Made by a program: the position numbers and the translations under genes. The notes below the pieces were generated by a model. The model saw only the letters and a list, made by a program, of their open reading frames with translations. It was not told the DNA's origin and did not search any database. A stretch of 64,000 nt of DNA from Streptomyces sp. NBC_01217 (GTDB lineage Bacteria; Actinomycetota; Actinomycetes; Streptomycetales; Streptomycetaceae): assembly GCF_035994185.1 (NCBI RefSeq), contig NZ_CP108538.1, positions 558,001 to 622,000 on the forward strand, given 5' to 3'. Shown piece by piece: positions 1 to 8,944 of this stretch (positions are counted from its first letter, which is position 1; each line of letters starts with the position of its first letter).

Positions 1-2539
1 AGGTGTACGACTCCCCTTCCACCGTCTGGCCGGTGGCACCGCTGCCGGTGGTGAAGGTGAAGGCGTCCACGTCGAAGAGATTGCCCTGTCCCGTGGGGCC
101 CTTGAAGACGAGGAACAACTCCGTCGTGCCGGCGGGCGTGTTGGCCAGGTTGGCGGAGACGTCGGTGAAGGTCTCCCAGCCGCCGGTCACCGGTACGGTC
201 ATGGTGCCGAGCAGGGTGCCGGTGGCTGATCCGGTGCGTACCTCGATCGTGCCGCCGACGCCGCCGGAGGCAACCCGGGCCGTGATCTTGTTCGTGTTGC
301 CCACCGCGTAGGGCTTGAAGGAGATCCAGTCGCCGTTGTCGGTGAAACCGACCGTGTTGCCGCCCTCGGCGGGGCCGTGAGCGGCCACCTGGATGCCGGA
401 CTGGGCCGAGAAGTGTTCCGCCTGCCGGTGGCGGGGCTGGAGGACACGGACGCTGTGCGTGGTCAGTCCGGCGCCGTCGGTGTACTCGGCGTCGAAGACA
501 CCGTAGAGGTTGGCGGCGCTGTCGTGCTCACCGTCGTTCGGCACGGCGATCGTACCGGTGCAGCCGTTCTTCGAGGTGATCGCGTGACGGTGCTCGTCAT
601 GGCCCAGGAGATAGGTGACCTTGACCTTGGCGCAGTCGATGGCCCCGTCCTCGGGGTCGCTGATGGTGACCGAGAAGGGCACGGTGTCACCGAAGGAGAA
701 CAGCTCACCGTCCTTGGGGCCGGTGAGATTGACGGTCGGCGCCGTGTTGCCCGCCGTCACCACCAGGCTCGCTGTGCCGGTGAGCCCCTCCGGGTCCCTG
801 ACCGTCAGGGTCGGTCGGAAGGTCCCCGTGGTGGTATAGGTGTGCGACGGGTTGGCCGCGGTGGACGTGGAGCCGTCGCCGAAGTCCCAGGAGTGGGTGA
901 GGGCTTTGCCCTCGGGGTCGGAGCTGCCCGCCGAGGAGAACTGGACGGTGAGCGGGACGGCTCCCGAGGTCTTGTCGGCGGCCGCGGCGGCGACCGGGTT
1001 GCGGTTGCTGCCGCCGATGTACTCGACCCGGTACAGGGCCTGGTTGTTGGAGCCGGTGCCGTAGTCGAGGACGTACAGCGCGCCGTCCGGGCCGAATGCC
1101 TGGTCCATGACCTGGGTGCCGGTCCAGGGGAATGCCTCGATGACGCCGGGGGTGCCGTCGGCCTTCACCTCGATGGCCTTGATCCACTTCCGGCCGTACT
1201 CACCGGCGAAGAAGCGGCCGTCGAGGGACTGCGGGAACTTCACATTCGAATTCAGGTTCGCGTCGTAGCGGTACACCGGTCCGCCCATGGGCGATTCCGA
1301 GCCGCCGCCGAACTCGGGCGGGGATCCGGCGTCGCCGCCGTACCTGATCCAGCTCGGCTTGGCCGGGGGCAGCGTGGCCTGACCGGTGTTGCGGAAGGAG
1401 TTGTTGGCCGGGCCGCCGGCGCAGTTGTACTTTGCCCCGGTGGGCCCGCTCGGGAAGGCGTACGCACCGTAGGTCTCGGTAGCGGTGTTCGTGCCGGTGC
1501 AATACGGCCAGCCGTAGTTGCCGGGGCCGGTGATGCGGTTGAACTCGACCTGGCCGGCGGGTCCGCGCCCGCCCCCGTCGGTGCCCCCGGCGTCGGGTCC
1601 GTAGTCACCGAGGTAGACGATGCCGGTGGCCTTGTCGACCGACATCCGGAAGGGGTTGCGGAAGCCCATCGCGTAGATCTCGGGGCGGGTCTGCGCCGTA
1701 CCGGGGGCGAAGAGGTTCCCGGCCGGGACGGTATAGCCGCCGGCGGCCGTGGGCTTGATCCTGAGGACCTTGCCGCGCAGGTCGTTGGTGTTGCCGGAGG
1801 AGCGCTGAGCGTCGAACTGCGGGTTCCGGTCGGTCCGTTCGTCGATCGGCGAGTAGCCGCTCGACTCGAACGGGTTGGTGTCGTCACCGGTGGTCAGATA
1901 GAGGTTCCCGGCGGCGTCGAAGTCGATGTCCCCGCCGACATGGCAGCACTGGCCTCGGTCGTTGGGCACTTCGAGGACGATCTTCTCGCTGGCCATGTCG
2001 AGGGTGCCATCGGTCTTCAGGGTGAACCGAGAGAGATTGAGATGACCCTTCCACGGCTCGAAGGAGGCGGCGGAGCCGGTGACCGGGGCGTCGCCTGACG
2101 GGGTGTTCAGCTTGGGTGAGTAGTACAGGTAGAGATAGCGGTTGGAGGCGAAGCCGGGGTCTGCCGCTATGCCCTGGAGCCCTTCCTCGTCATGGGTGTA
2201 GACGTCGAGCTTCCCGGCCGTCTTGGTGTTGCCCGCAGCGTCCGTGAAACGGACCGTGCCGTCGCGGGCGGTATGCACGACCGCGCGGTCCGGTAACACC
2301 GCGAGCGACATCGCCTCGCCCAACTCGGCTGGACCGAGGGCGAGTTGTACCTGTTGGTAGTCGCCCGCCGGAATGGCCGCGGGGGCGGCGGGCGCCATGG
2401 CGGCGGAATCGGGGGCGGGGGCACCGGCCGCGGGGCCGGTGACGGCACCGCCCGCGACGATCAGCGCGAGAACGGAGAGCCATCTCGACCATGTCCGCCT
2501 CCGTTTCGGCGGCCCTGACAGTGCTGACGGTCCAGACAT
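1..2539 (-). CDS. Secreted PQQ-dependent sugar dehydrogenase with PKD and CBM6 modules (partial, 3' end off the left edge)
   Basis: The minus-strand frame is open from an ATG at 2537-2539 to the window edge (about 846 codons) without a stop. The start follows a GGAAGGAAG ribosome site. Residues 1-45 look like a signal peptide with an Arg-rich n-region. Residues about 60-510 match the GSDH beta-propeller (GLQGIAADPGF at 120-130, CCHVGGDIDFD at 198-208, GFRNPFR at 292-298), which normally oxidises sugars using PQQ or acts on glycans. A PKD domain follows (about 513-597, WDFGDG at 551-556), then about 100 residues without a clear call, then a CBM6 domain near 700-835 (DWISF and LFDVDAFTF motifs). 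The module order suggests an extracellular carbohydrate-acting oxidoreductase. The family is confident; the substrate is not readable from sequence. Confidence 0.9.
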   Translation of the reverse strand, partial: MSGPSALSGPPKRRRTWSRWLSVLALIVAGGAVTGPAAGAPAPDSAAMAPAAPAAIPAGDYQQVQLALGPAELGEAMSLAVLPDRAVVHTARDGTVRFTDAAGNTKTAGKLDVYTHDEEGLQGIAADPGFASNRYLYLYYSPKLNTPSGDAPVTGSAASFEPWKGHLNLSRFTLKTDGTLDMASEKIVLEVPNDRGQCCHVGGDIDFDAAGNLYLTTGDDTNPFESSGYSPIDERTDRNPQFDAQRSSGNTNDLRGKVLRIKPTAAGGYTVPAGNLFAPGTAQTRPEIYAMGFRNPFRMSVDKATGIVYLGDYGPDAGGTDGGGRGPAGQVEFNRITGPGNYGWPYCTGTNTATETYGAYAFPSGPTGAKYNCAGGPANNSFRNTGQATLPPAKPSWIRYGGDAGSPPEFGGGSESPMGGPVYRYDANLNSNVKFPQSLDGRFFAGEYGRKWIKAIEVKADGTPGVIEAFPWTGTQVMDQAFGPDGALYVLDYGTGSNNQALYRVEYIGGSNRNPVAAAAADKTSGAVPLTVQFSSAGSSDPEGKALTHSWDFGDGSTSTAANPSHTYTTTGTFRPTLTVRDPEGLTGTASLVVTAGNTAPTVNLTGPKDGELFSFGDTVPFSVTISDPEDGAIDCAKVKVTYLLGHDEHRHAITSKNGCTGTIAVPNDGEHDSAANLYGVFDAEYTDGAGLTTHSVRVLQPRHRQAEHFSAQSGIQVAAHGPAEGGNTVGFTDNGDWISFKPYAVGNTNKITARVASGGVGGTIEVRTGSATGTLLGTMTVPVTGGWETFTDVSANLANTPAGTTELFLVFKGPTGQGNLFDVDAFTFTTGSGATGQTVEGESYT

Positions 2540-2989
2540 GGAGCTTCCTTCCTGACTTGGTGGGGGGCGTGAGTCAGGCATGAGAGCACGTGAAGGCACG
2601 CTGCCGTCTCACTCGTGGCGAAGCCTGCGAGCACGGGTGATGTCCCGTCACCCATGGCGCAGTGGCACCGTTCTGGCGGAGTATTTCGATGCAGCATCAA
2701 CGGATTGCGGAATCTCGCGAGAGTTTTGCATGCTGGCAACGGCGCCACAATTTGTCAAGGCCGTGTCAAAATTCCGGCCGCGCCCCTCGATGCCCGTTCG
2801 GACACCGCCCGGGCGCCCCTGTCGGCACACGGCGCGAAGTGGCTGATCCACTCAACCTTTGGGAGGAAGCACCCGGTGTCCCCCCTCCCCGGCGTCCGGC
2901 CTCCGGTGTGCCGGAGAACCTGCCGCCCGCCGTCGAGACCGAGCTACCCGCTGCGGGTTCCCCGGCTACTGCCGGCCGGCAAGGGCGAT

Positions 2990-3379
2990 CTGTGCTGGAA
3001 GTGCCCCATCGCCACCCTGGCCCTCATCGGCAAGGCCGTCGAGCTGGTCAACACCTGTGCCGACAAGGCGGCCTGCGAAACCGCCGCCCTCTCGTAGGCG
3101 CCCGGCGGCTCGTGGAAGCTGAATTACGAGGACGGCAGCCGCGTCGAGCACCTGACCGACGCCACCGGCAACGGAGACGACAACACCGAGTACTGGAAGG
3201 TCACGGACGCGTCCGGCATCCAGTACTTCGTCGGCAAGCACCGGATGCCCGGCTGGCGCGACAAGGGCACCACCGCCACTACCGACGGCGACCCGGTCAC
3301 CAACTCCGTCTGGACCGCCCCGGTCTTCGGCGACGACTCGGGGGAGCCCCGCTACAAGTCCACCGGCGACGAAGAATCT
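2990..3379 (+). pseudogene. Rhs/YD-repeat protein remnant
   Basis: After a TAG at 3095-3097 the same frame reads through about 90 residues typical of the shell region of bacterial Rhs proteins: GGSWKLNYEDGS, a WKVTDASGIQYFVGKH core, GWRDKG, and a VWTAPVFGDDSGEP stretch. Upstream the frame is open but only weakly Rhs-like. There is no start, no RHS core and no toxin tip, and the frame changes at about 3380 where a repeated 100-bp element begins. It is best read as an internal scrap of a much larger Rhs gene. Confidence 0.6.
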
Positions 3380-3467
3380 TCTGGTGTCGTACTCACCGAA
3401 GAAGATGGGCGTCTTCCAAACGCACGAGAAAAGGCGCTTGACCTGGTCTTTCACCCGTCAGGCGCCC
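3368..3467 (+). repeat. Copy A of a 100-bp repeat ending in a hairpin
   Basis: About 86% identical over the first 57 bases to 7481-7537, in the same orientation. It ends in an inverted repeat with arms at 3433-3442 and 3457-3466 and a 14-base loop. The right arm is identical to copy B and the left arm differs only by changes that keep G-U or G-C pairing. Base changes between copies fall mostly at third positions of the plus frame reading KNLLVSYSPKK, and equally of the opposing minus frame, so this may be the end of a vanished gene plus its terminator. Confidence 0.6.
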
Positions 3468-3627
3468 TCGAACCCGTCCGGGCGCGGGAGCGAGTGCCGG
3501 CAGATCGATCACCCAGGACATGGGCGAACAACCACAGCCGAGCAGAGGAACCTCCCGCGGACCAGGCAAGGTGTCAGCCTCGCGAAGGACGCCGGGCACC
3601 CGGCCACGAAGGTCGCCACCGCAGGGG

Positions 3628-3792
3628 TCACTCAACGCCCGACAATGACGAGTCCTTGCGCTCACGCCACAACGCTTCACCGAGACGAGTAAGCGCCGTA
3701 CCCAGGTCCTTCCACTCGTCCTCCGCGAACACCTCGTGGTCGTAATCGGCGATCAGCTGGGTTGCCTGCTCAAGCGCCCTTCTCTCGGTTTC
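3628..3792 (-). CDS. Small hypothetical protein (54 aa)
   Basis: ATG at 3790-3792 opens a 54-residue acidic, helix-prone frame starting MKPRRALEQATQLIADYD and ending RLGEALWRERKDSSLSGVE before TGA at 3628-3630. The only purine run upstream (GAGGG) abuts the ATG, so translation may be weak. Codons are more A/T at third positions than in neighbouring genes, typical of acquired DNA. It lies antisense and downstream of the Rhs scrap. I do not recognise the family. A small immunity-like or regulatory protein is possible, but so is the C-terminus of a truncated gene. Confidence 0.45.
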   Translation of the reverse strand, partial: ETERRALEQATQLIADYDHEVFAEDEWKDLGTALTRLGEALWRERKDSSLSGVE

Positions 3793-3895
3793 ATCCCTCA
3801 AGACAGAATGGGAGCGGTAGTCGTGACATCGGCTGGCGCCGACACATTTTCGTCACACACCGTGTGCGCGGTTCCGGCTGCGGGACCGCCCGGGT

Positions 3896-4633
3896 TCAGC
3901 GGGCCTGGTCGGTCGGCCTGATCAGGATCTCGTTGACCGCGACGTGCTCGGGCTGGGTGATCGCGTAGACGACCGCGGCGGCGATGTCCTCGGGCTGGAG
4001 CGTGCGCATCGACTCGGCCATGCTCTTGGCGGCGGCGCGGATGGCCGGGTCCGTGATGTGGCTGGCGAGCTCGGTCGCGACGAATCCGGGCTCGATGACG
4101 ACGACCCGCACACCGAGTTCGGTGACCTCCTGCCGGAGGGCCTCCGCGAAGGCGTTGATGCCGAACTTTGTGGCCGCGTATACGCCGCTGGTGGCCGAGG
4201 CCGTCCGACCCGAGGTCGAGGACACCTGCACCACCGCGCCCTTCGACGCGAGGAGATGAGGCAGCGCCGCGTGGACCATGTACATCGAGCCGAGCAGGTT
4301 GGTCTCGACCATCCGGGTCCACTCGGTGGTGTCTGCTCCGAGAATCGGGCTGCTGAGCATGACACCCGCATTGTTGACGAGGATGTCGAGGGTTCCGAAG
4401 TGCTCAACGGTTGCCGCGACCGCGTCGGTCACCGACTGGCGGTCGGTGACGTCCAGTTCCAGTTGCAGCATCTCGCCGGAGGCGGCTTCCGCCAGTCCCT
4501 TCAACCGGTCCGCCCGCCGGGCCCCGACGGCGACCCGTGCTCCCGCCCTCGGCAAGGCGAGCGCGGTGGCCTGGCCGATGCCCGATGAGGCTCCGGTGAC
4601 GAGGACGACCTTTCCTTCAAGGGTGTTGCTCAC
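3896..4633 (-). CDS. SDR family NAD(P)-dependent oxidoreductase
   Basis: A 245-residue classical short-chain dehydrogenase: TGASSGIG nucleotide-binding motif near the N-terminus, NNAG at about residue 87, a catalytic Ser in the VSSTSGR stretch and a YAATK catalytic Tyr/Lys pair. Length is normal for the family. Start is GTG at 4631-4633 behind GGGAGGGAAG. It is divergent from a TetR gene at 4801, and the 170-bp gap carries two matching palindromes, so it is very likely that regulator's target. The substrate is unknown; such pairs often handle small carbonyl or hydroxyl compounds. Confidence 0.92.
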   Translation of the reverse strand: MSNTLEGKVVLVTGASSGIGQATALALPRAGARVAVGARRADRLKGLAEAASGEMLQLELDVTDRQSVTDAVAATVEHFGTLDILVNNAGVMLSSPILGADTTEWTRMVETNLLGSMYMVHAALPHLLASKGAVVQVSSTSGRTASATSGVYAATKFGINAFAEALRQEVTELGVRVVVIEPGFVATELASHITDPAIRAAAKSMAESMRTLQPEDIAAAVVYAITQPEHVAVNEILIRPTDQAR

Positions 4634-4715
4634 GTCTTCCCTCCCGGGGAGTTCATGGTGCGAATCGCCGGCCGGCGGACCTACTGGTACAGGCCACGAC
4701 GGACGGAGGTAAAGA

Positions 4716-4764
4716 TGACCAATGGGTCACATTGAGCGTAGCGCCTAAACTGACCGCACGGTCA
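4716..4764. promoter_or_regulatory. Twin TetR-type operators in the SDR/TetR intergenic region
   Basis: Two perfect inverted repeats of form TGACC-N4-GGTCA lie at 4716-4729 and 4751-4764, with centres 35 bp apart between divergent genes. Same half-site and same spacer in both copies argue for one dimeric repressor, presumably the adjacent TetR product, controlling both genes. Confidence 0.75.
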
Positions 4765-4800
4765 TGAAGTGATACGGTGCACAGCACCGAGGAGGCAGCG

Positions 4801-5430
4801 ATGACGGCAACGACAGGCACCACCAGCCCGAGGGCGGACATGGTGCGCAATCGGCGTCTCCTGCTGGACGCAGCGACAGAGGCGTTCGCCGAGCAGGGCC
4901 TCGACGCGTCGATGGGGGACATCGCCCAGCGTGCGGGCCTCGCCAAAGGCACCGTGTTCCGGCATTTCCCCACAAAGGAAGATCTGCTTTCCGCGATCAT
5001 GCTCCGGCTGCTGGACCGGCTTGTCGGATCAGCGGGACAACTCCTCGAAGCCGACGACGCGGCCGCGGCGCTCGAGGACTTCATGGCCGACGGCGTCGAG
5101 ACTCTCGCCGCTGACCGCGCCTTCTGTGAAGTGATCGGACGCCCGTCCCTGCAGCAGTCCGAGGTGCGGGACGCGATCGCCGACCTCTGCGTGGCGGTCG
5201 AGGCACTCACCGCCCGGGCACGCGAGCAGGGCGCTATCCGCGGCGACGTGACGGGGACGGACATCGTGCTGCTGCTTGGTGGCATCCATCAGACGGCGGC
5301 GCCACTTCTCGAAGCGCAGCCCCAGGCCTGGCGTCGTTACCTCGCACTGGCCCTGGACGCACTGCGCACGGCCCAACCGAGCCGACTCCCGGAAGAACCG
5401 CCGGGTCGCCCCCAGGTTTCGGTTCCCTGA
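4801..5430 (+). CDS. TetR/AcrR family transcriptional regulator
   Basis: A 209-residue repressor with a standard N-terminal TetR helix-turn-helix: LLLDAATEAFAEQGLDA, then MGDIAQRAGLAKGTVFRHFPTK, then a divergent ligand-binding C-terminal domain. ATG at 4801 was chosen because AGGAGG lies six bases upstream; an upstream in-frame ATG at 4777 lacks a site. It is divergent from the SDR gene and flanked by two TGACC-N4-GGTCA palindromes, so autoregulation plus control of the SDR is expected. Confidence 0.92.
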   Translation: MTATTGTTSPRADMVRNRRLLLDAATEAFAEQGLDASMGDIAQRAGLAKGTVFRHFPTKEDLLSAIMLRLLDRLVGSAGQLLEADDAAAALEDFMADGVETLAADRAFCEVIGRPSLQQSEVRDAIADLCVAVEALTARAREQGAIRGDVTGTDIVLLLGGIHQTAAPLLEAQPQAWRRYLALALDALRTAQPSRLPEEPPGRPQVSVP

Positions 5431-5519
5431 ACAGCCCCCTGCGAGCGCCGAGCAGTTCCGGCCATGCCCGCGGGGCATCGTGAGTGTCAGCCCGGCCGTC
5501 TCAAGGCAGTTGTCGATGG

Positions 5520-5770
5520 CATCGCTGCAGTAAATGCGCGACCTCGACAGGCTCGGCCGCAGCCACCACGGCGCGGGGCCGGTGGTGGCCGTTGTAGACC
5601 CACCGGGCGTCGGCCGCTCTCGTCAGTCTCAGCCGCCAACTCGGCTACGTACGGGTCGACTTCCGCCTCCAGTGCGGCGGCGAGCATCCGGCGGGCGCCT
5701 TCGCGGACGATCTCGTCGATCAGGGAGCCGGAGGGGGTGGAGCCGTCGTCCGTGACTAGCTGAGAACGGG
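5520..5770 (-). pseudogene. IS256-family transposase N-terminal remnant
   Basis: The minus strand encodes SLIDEIVREGARRMLAAALEAEVDPYVAELAAETDE, recognisable as the N-terminal part of Mutator/IS256-type transposases. After GRR a frame change is needed to continue into the VYNGHHRPR stretch that normally follows, and similarity is lost within about 30 residues. No DDE catalytic region and no terminal inverted repeats are visible, so this is a dead fragment. Confidence 0.7.
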
Positions 5771-6075
5771 CGTGCCTTCCCGGGCCGATCCACAAGTCCT
5801 GAGCATTGCTCGCCTCCTCCGCGATGCCCAGACCAGCACCGAGCATGCTGACCGCACGCAGGCCGCCTGATTGACATAGGAGCCATTGGACGCGACCCCT
5901 GCGGAACAGCGCCCTGATGGCGGCTCATGCCAGTGGAGGTGTCTACGGCGGAGTCTTGTCATCCCGCAGAGAACCCTTCACCCCACGGGGCCGCCCCCCG
6001 TGAACACCCGTCCGGCCAGCCCGAGGACGACCGGATACAGTGCGCGAGACGACAGCCTGGTCAGAGAGGGGAAGC

Positions 6076-7296
6076 GTGACCGACACCAGCGACACCCGAC
6101 CCGCCGACAGTGAAGCGCAAGCGCCGCGGCGGAGCCGACTGCACCGCCTGATGCGCTGCATCCCGCTGATCGCCCCCGTCCTGCTGTGGGCCGTGCCCTG
6201 CTGGGTGCTCCTGCACAGCGGCCAGCACTGGCCGCTGCCTGTCACGCTCGCCGGCACCGCCCTGTTCGCACTCGGCCTCGTCGGTATGCCGCTCGCGATG
6301 GTGCGCGGGCGCGGCCGGCGCCAGCAGGACCGGGCGGCGATCGTCGGTGACACCCTGCTGGGCACCAGTTGGGTTCTGTTCACCTGGTCCATTCTGCTCG
6401 GCGTCCCATTGCGGCTCGTCCTCACCGTGGTCGGCGTCGACGAGAGTCAGGACCGGGCTCGAATTGTCACTTGGGCCGTCCTCGGCATAACCGCCGTACT
6501 ACTCGCCTGGGGGTACGCCGAAGCCCGCCGCGTGCCACGCGTGCGCCGACTCGACGTGCAACTCCCGCGGATGGGTGCCGGGTTGGACGGCACCCGCGTC
6601 GTCCTCATCACCGACACCCACTACGGTCCCCTCGATCGCACCCGCTGGTCGGCACAGGTATGCGAGACGGTGAACACCCTGGAAGCCGACCTGGTCTGCC
6701 ACACCGGTGACATCGCGGACGGCACGGCCGAACGCCGCCGCGCCCAGGCCGCCCCACTCGGAACCGTGCGGGCCACCCGGGCCCGTGTATACGTCACCGG
6801 CAACCACGAGTACTACAGCGAGGCCCAGGGCTGGGTCGACCTGATGGACGAGCTGGGCTGGGAGCCGCTGCGCAACCGCCATCTGCTGCTCGAACGCGGA
6901 GGCGACACCCTCGTGGTCGCCGGCGTGGATGACGTCACCGCCGAGTCCTCCGGCCTGGCGGGCCACCGCGCCCACCTCGCCGGAGCCTTGAACGGCGCCG
7001 ACCCCGACCTGCCCGTCCTGCTCCTGGCACACCAGCCCAAGTTCATCGACCGGGCGGCAGCCGGCGGCATCGACCTCCAGCTCTCCGGCCACACCCACGG
7101 TGGCCAGATCTGGCCCTTCCACCACCTGGTCCGGATCGACCAGCCCGCCCTCGCCGGCCTCAGCCAACACGGCCCCCGCACCCTCCTCTACACCAGCCGC
7201 GGCACCGGCTTCTGGGGCCCGCCGTTCCGCGTCTTCGCCCCCAACGAGATCACGCTGCTCGTGCTCCGCTCCCCACACCTGCCCACCTCGATGTAG
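6076..7296 (+). CDS. Membrane-anchored metallophosphoesterase
   Basis: A 406-residue protein with hydrophobic segments at about 28-46, 54-76, 93-120 and 130-147, followed by a calcineurin-like phosphoesterase domain. All metal ligands are present: D180-x-H182 (TDTHYG), GD212, GNHE 242-245, H319 (LLAHQP), and H339-x-H341 (SGHTHGGQ). This matches the YkuE-like branch, whose members are two-metal phosphodiesterases or phosphatases at the membrane. GTG at 6076 follows GAGAGGGG and is preferred over the upstream in-frame start at 6040. No obvious operon partner. Confidence 0.9.
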   Translation: MTDTSDTRPADSEAQAPRRSRLHRLMRCIPLIAPVLLWAVPCWVLLHSGQHWPLPVTLAGTALFALGLVGMPLAMVRGRGRRQQDRAAIVGDTLLGTSWVLFTWSILLGVPLRLVLTVVGVDESQDRARIVTWAVLGITAVLLAWGYAEARRVPRVRRLDVQLPRMGAGLDGTRVVLITDTHYGPLDRTRWSAQVCETVNTLEADLVCHTGDIADGTAERRRAQAAPLGTVRATRARVYVTGNHEYYSEAQGWVDLMDELGWEPLRNRHLLLERGGDTLVVAGVDDVTAESSGLAGHRAHLAGALNGADPDLPVLLLAHQPKFIDRAAAGGIDLQLSGHTHGGQIWPFHHLVRIDQPALAGLSQHGPRTLLYTSRGTGFWGPPFRVFAPNEITLLVLRSPHLPTSM

Positions 7297-7830
7297 CACT
7301 CGACGGGCCGACACCTCCGCTTGGAGCAGTCCACGAGCCGAGGGATGCGGCATCAGCAGATGACCAGGCCCATCTCGCTGAGGACAAGATCCGGACCATT
7401 CCCGGGCCGACGGCTCCAACAAGCCATACGTGGCCACGTTTTACGCAGGTCAGCGACGCGTGATGCCTGTACCACCAGCAGACGAAGAACCTGCTGGTGT
7501 CGTATTCGCCGAAGAAGCCGGGCTTCTTCCAGACGCAGAAAAGGGTGCCTGACCAGGCAAGATGCCAGTCAGGCGCCCTTCACAGCACACGGCCGAGCGG
7601 TGAGTCGAGATGCGCTCTCACTCCCGATGTCTCCCACTGGTATCCCAGCTCCGACCAGCAGTTCCGCGGCATTTCCGGGCCGAGGGCCCGCTAAGTCGCC
7701 CTCCGCGCCGCCCATCGGCGCCTCCCAACGCTGCATGGACTCCTCGATCAACCGGTTCGGGGTCGACTCCTGAGGCCAACCAGGGCCTACGACACAGGCG
7801 GCGTTCAAGACCCGCTGCGGTGAGCCGTGA
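7297..7830. other. 534-bp region without a confident gene
   Basis: Apart from the second copy of the 100-bp repeat (7481-7580), nothing here could be assigned. Open frames on both strands are short, with no recognisable motif or good ribosome site. Probably decayed DNA. Confidence 0.5.
7481..7580 (+). repeat. Copy B of the 100-bp repeat, with a 13-bp-stem hairpin
   Basis: Same orientation as the copy at 3368-3467. The hairpin is stronger here: AAGGGUGCCUGAC at 7541-7553 pairs over 13 positions (one G-U) with 7568-7580 around a 14-base loop, the same loop length as copy A. No U-tract follows, as is common for actinomycete terminators. A short frame from ATG at 7463 ends (TGA) inside the left arm. 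Confidence 0.6.
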
Positions 7831-8277
7831 TCACGGCGCCTTCTTCAGCGTGAAGTCGCCGATGGTCGTCTCCCCCTTCTCGATCTTCACCTTCGCGGTT
7901 GCGGGCTGGTAGCCGTCCTTGGTGACGGTCACGGTGAGCGGGGCGTCCCGGGCGTCCAGCCACAGGGCAAAGGTGCCGTCCTCGGCGGTCGTCAAGGTGT
8001 GGCTCGACGTCTTGGCGTCGAGTCGGACGGTTGCCCCGGCGAGCGGTGCGGTGCCTCCCGCGTCGTCGGCGCCGAGGACCGTACCGGCGTACTTGCCCCA
8101 GTGCTTCGGCGGGTTGACGTGCATCGTCACCGGGATGGCAGGGACGCGGTACGGGGTGTCGGTGCGTACGCTCAGCTTCGCGGTATACGCGCCGGGCTGG
8201 GTGATCTCGGCGACCGTGGCGTCCAGGGAGACCTCAACGGTTCTGCTGGCCCCCGGGGCGAGGGTCGCGCGGAGGGG
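7831..8277 (-). pseudogene. C-terminal tail of a secreted S8-type peptidase, 5' part missing
   Basis: The frame ending at 7831 carries a carboxypeptidase-regulatory-like (Ig-like) domain: GTVLGADDAGGTAPLAGATV, then GTFALWLDARD, VTVTKDGYQPATAKV and GDFTLKKAP at the end. Upstream it continues in frame through TLAPGASRTVEVSLDA and AYTAKLSVRTDTPY, as in the C-termini of large Streptomyces subtilisin-like proteins. An internal ATG at 8128-8130 would give 99 residues, but homology clearly extends upstream to about 8277, where it stops against another gene fragment. The catalytic domain and signal peptide are absent. Confidence 0.6.
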
Positions 8278-8708
8278 TGCGGCTGCTGCAGCAGGTGCTG
8301 CTCTGCCCGGTCACCGACGCCGACTTCGACACGCCCTCGTACCTGGAGTTCGCCAAGGGCCACTTCCTCGGCCGCGAGACCATGCGCTGGTTCTGGGACC
8401 AGTACGTCCCCGACGTCCGCCGGCGCAGCGAGGCCACCGCAGCACCGCTGCAGGCCTCCCTGGAACAGCTCGCCGGACTCCCCCCGGCACTGGTGCTCAC
8501 CAGCGAGGCCGACGTGGTACGCGACGAGGGCGAGGCATACGCGGCCAAGCTCCGCGCAGCCGGCGTCGCGGTGGTCTCCATGCGCTACCACGGGACGATC
8601 CACGGCTTCATGGTGCTCGATCCGCTGCGCGACACGGACGCCGCCCGCGCCGCCCTCGTCCAGGCCCTCGACACCGTGCACGTCGCCCTGCACCGGCACC
8701 GCGGCTGA
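8278..8708 (+). pseudogene. C-terminal half of an alpha/beta hydrolase (HSL/Aes-like)
   Basis: About 143 residues match the second half of hormone-sensitive-lipase-type esterases: VLLCPVTDADFDTPSY, MRWFWDQYVPD, PPALVLTSEADVVRDEGEAYA with the catalytic Asp, and YHGTIHGFMVL with the catalytic His. The N-terminal half with HGGG and the GDSAG nucleophile is missing. The fragment begins exactly where the oppositely oriented peptidase fragment ends. A GTG at the join might allow translation, but the product would lack the nucleophilic Ser. Confidence 0.7.
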
Positions 8709-8944
8709 CTCCCCCGCGCCAGGACGGGTACTGCACCCCTGCGGTCATCACCGGTCGACGCTCGTCTCCGCGCATCCCCCCCGCAGCCCTCCGACCAGCG
8801 ACTCTCTGTCGACATATACCATGTGCGGTCGCGGCCGGCGCTCAGAGACAGGGGTCTTCCGGGGCCGCCTGAGGGGGCACAGGTCCGCGTGTCATGTCGG
8901 AACGGTTCGGGTGCCGGCGGTGCGAGGGGACGGGGTGAAGCGGG

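Noticed and set aside
377..2098. A 573-codon open frame on the plus strand
   Set aside because: It is antisense to the GSDH-PKD-CBM6 gene, lacks motifs and is Gly/Val/Arg-rich, as expected of a high-GC shadow frame.
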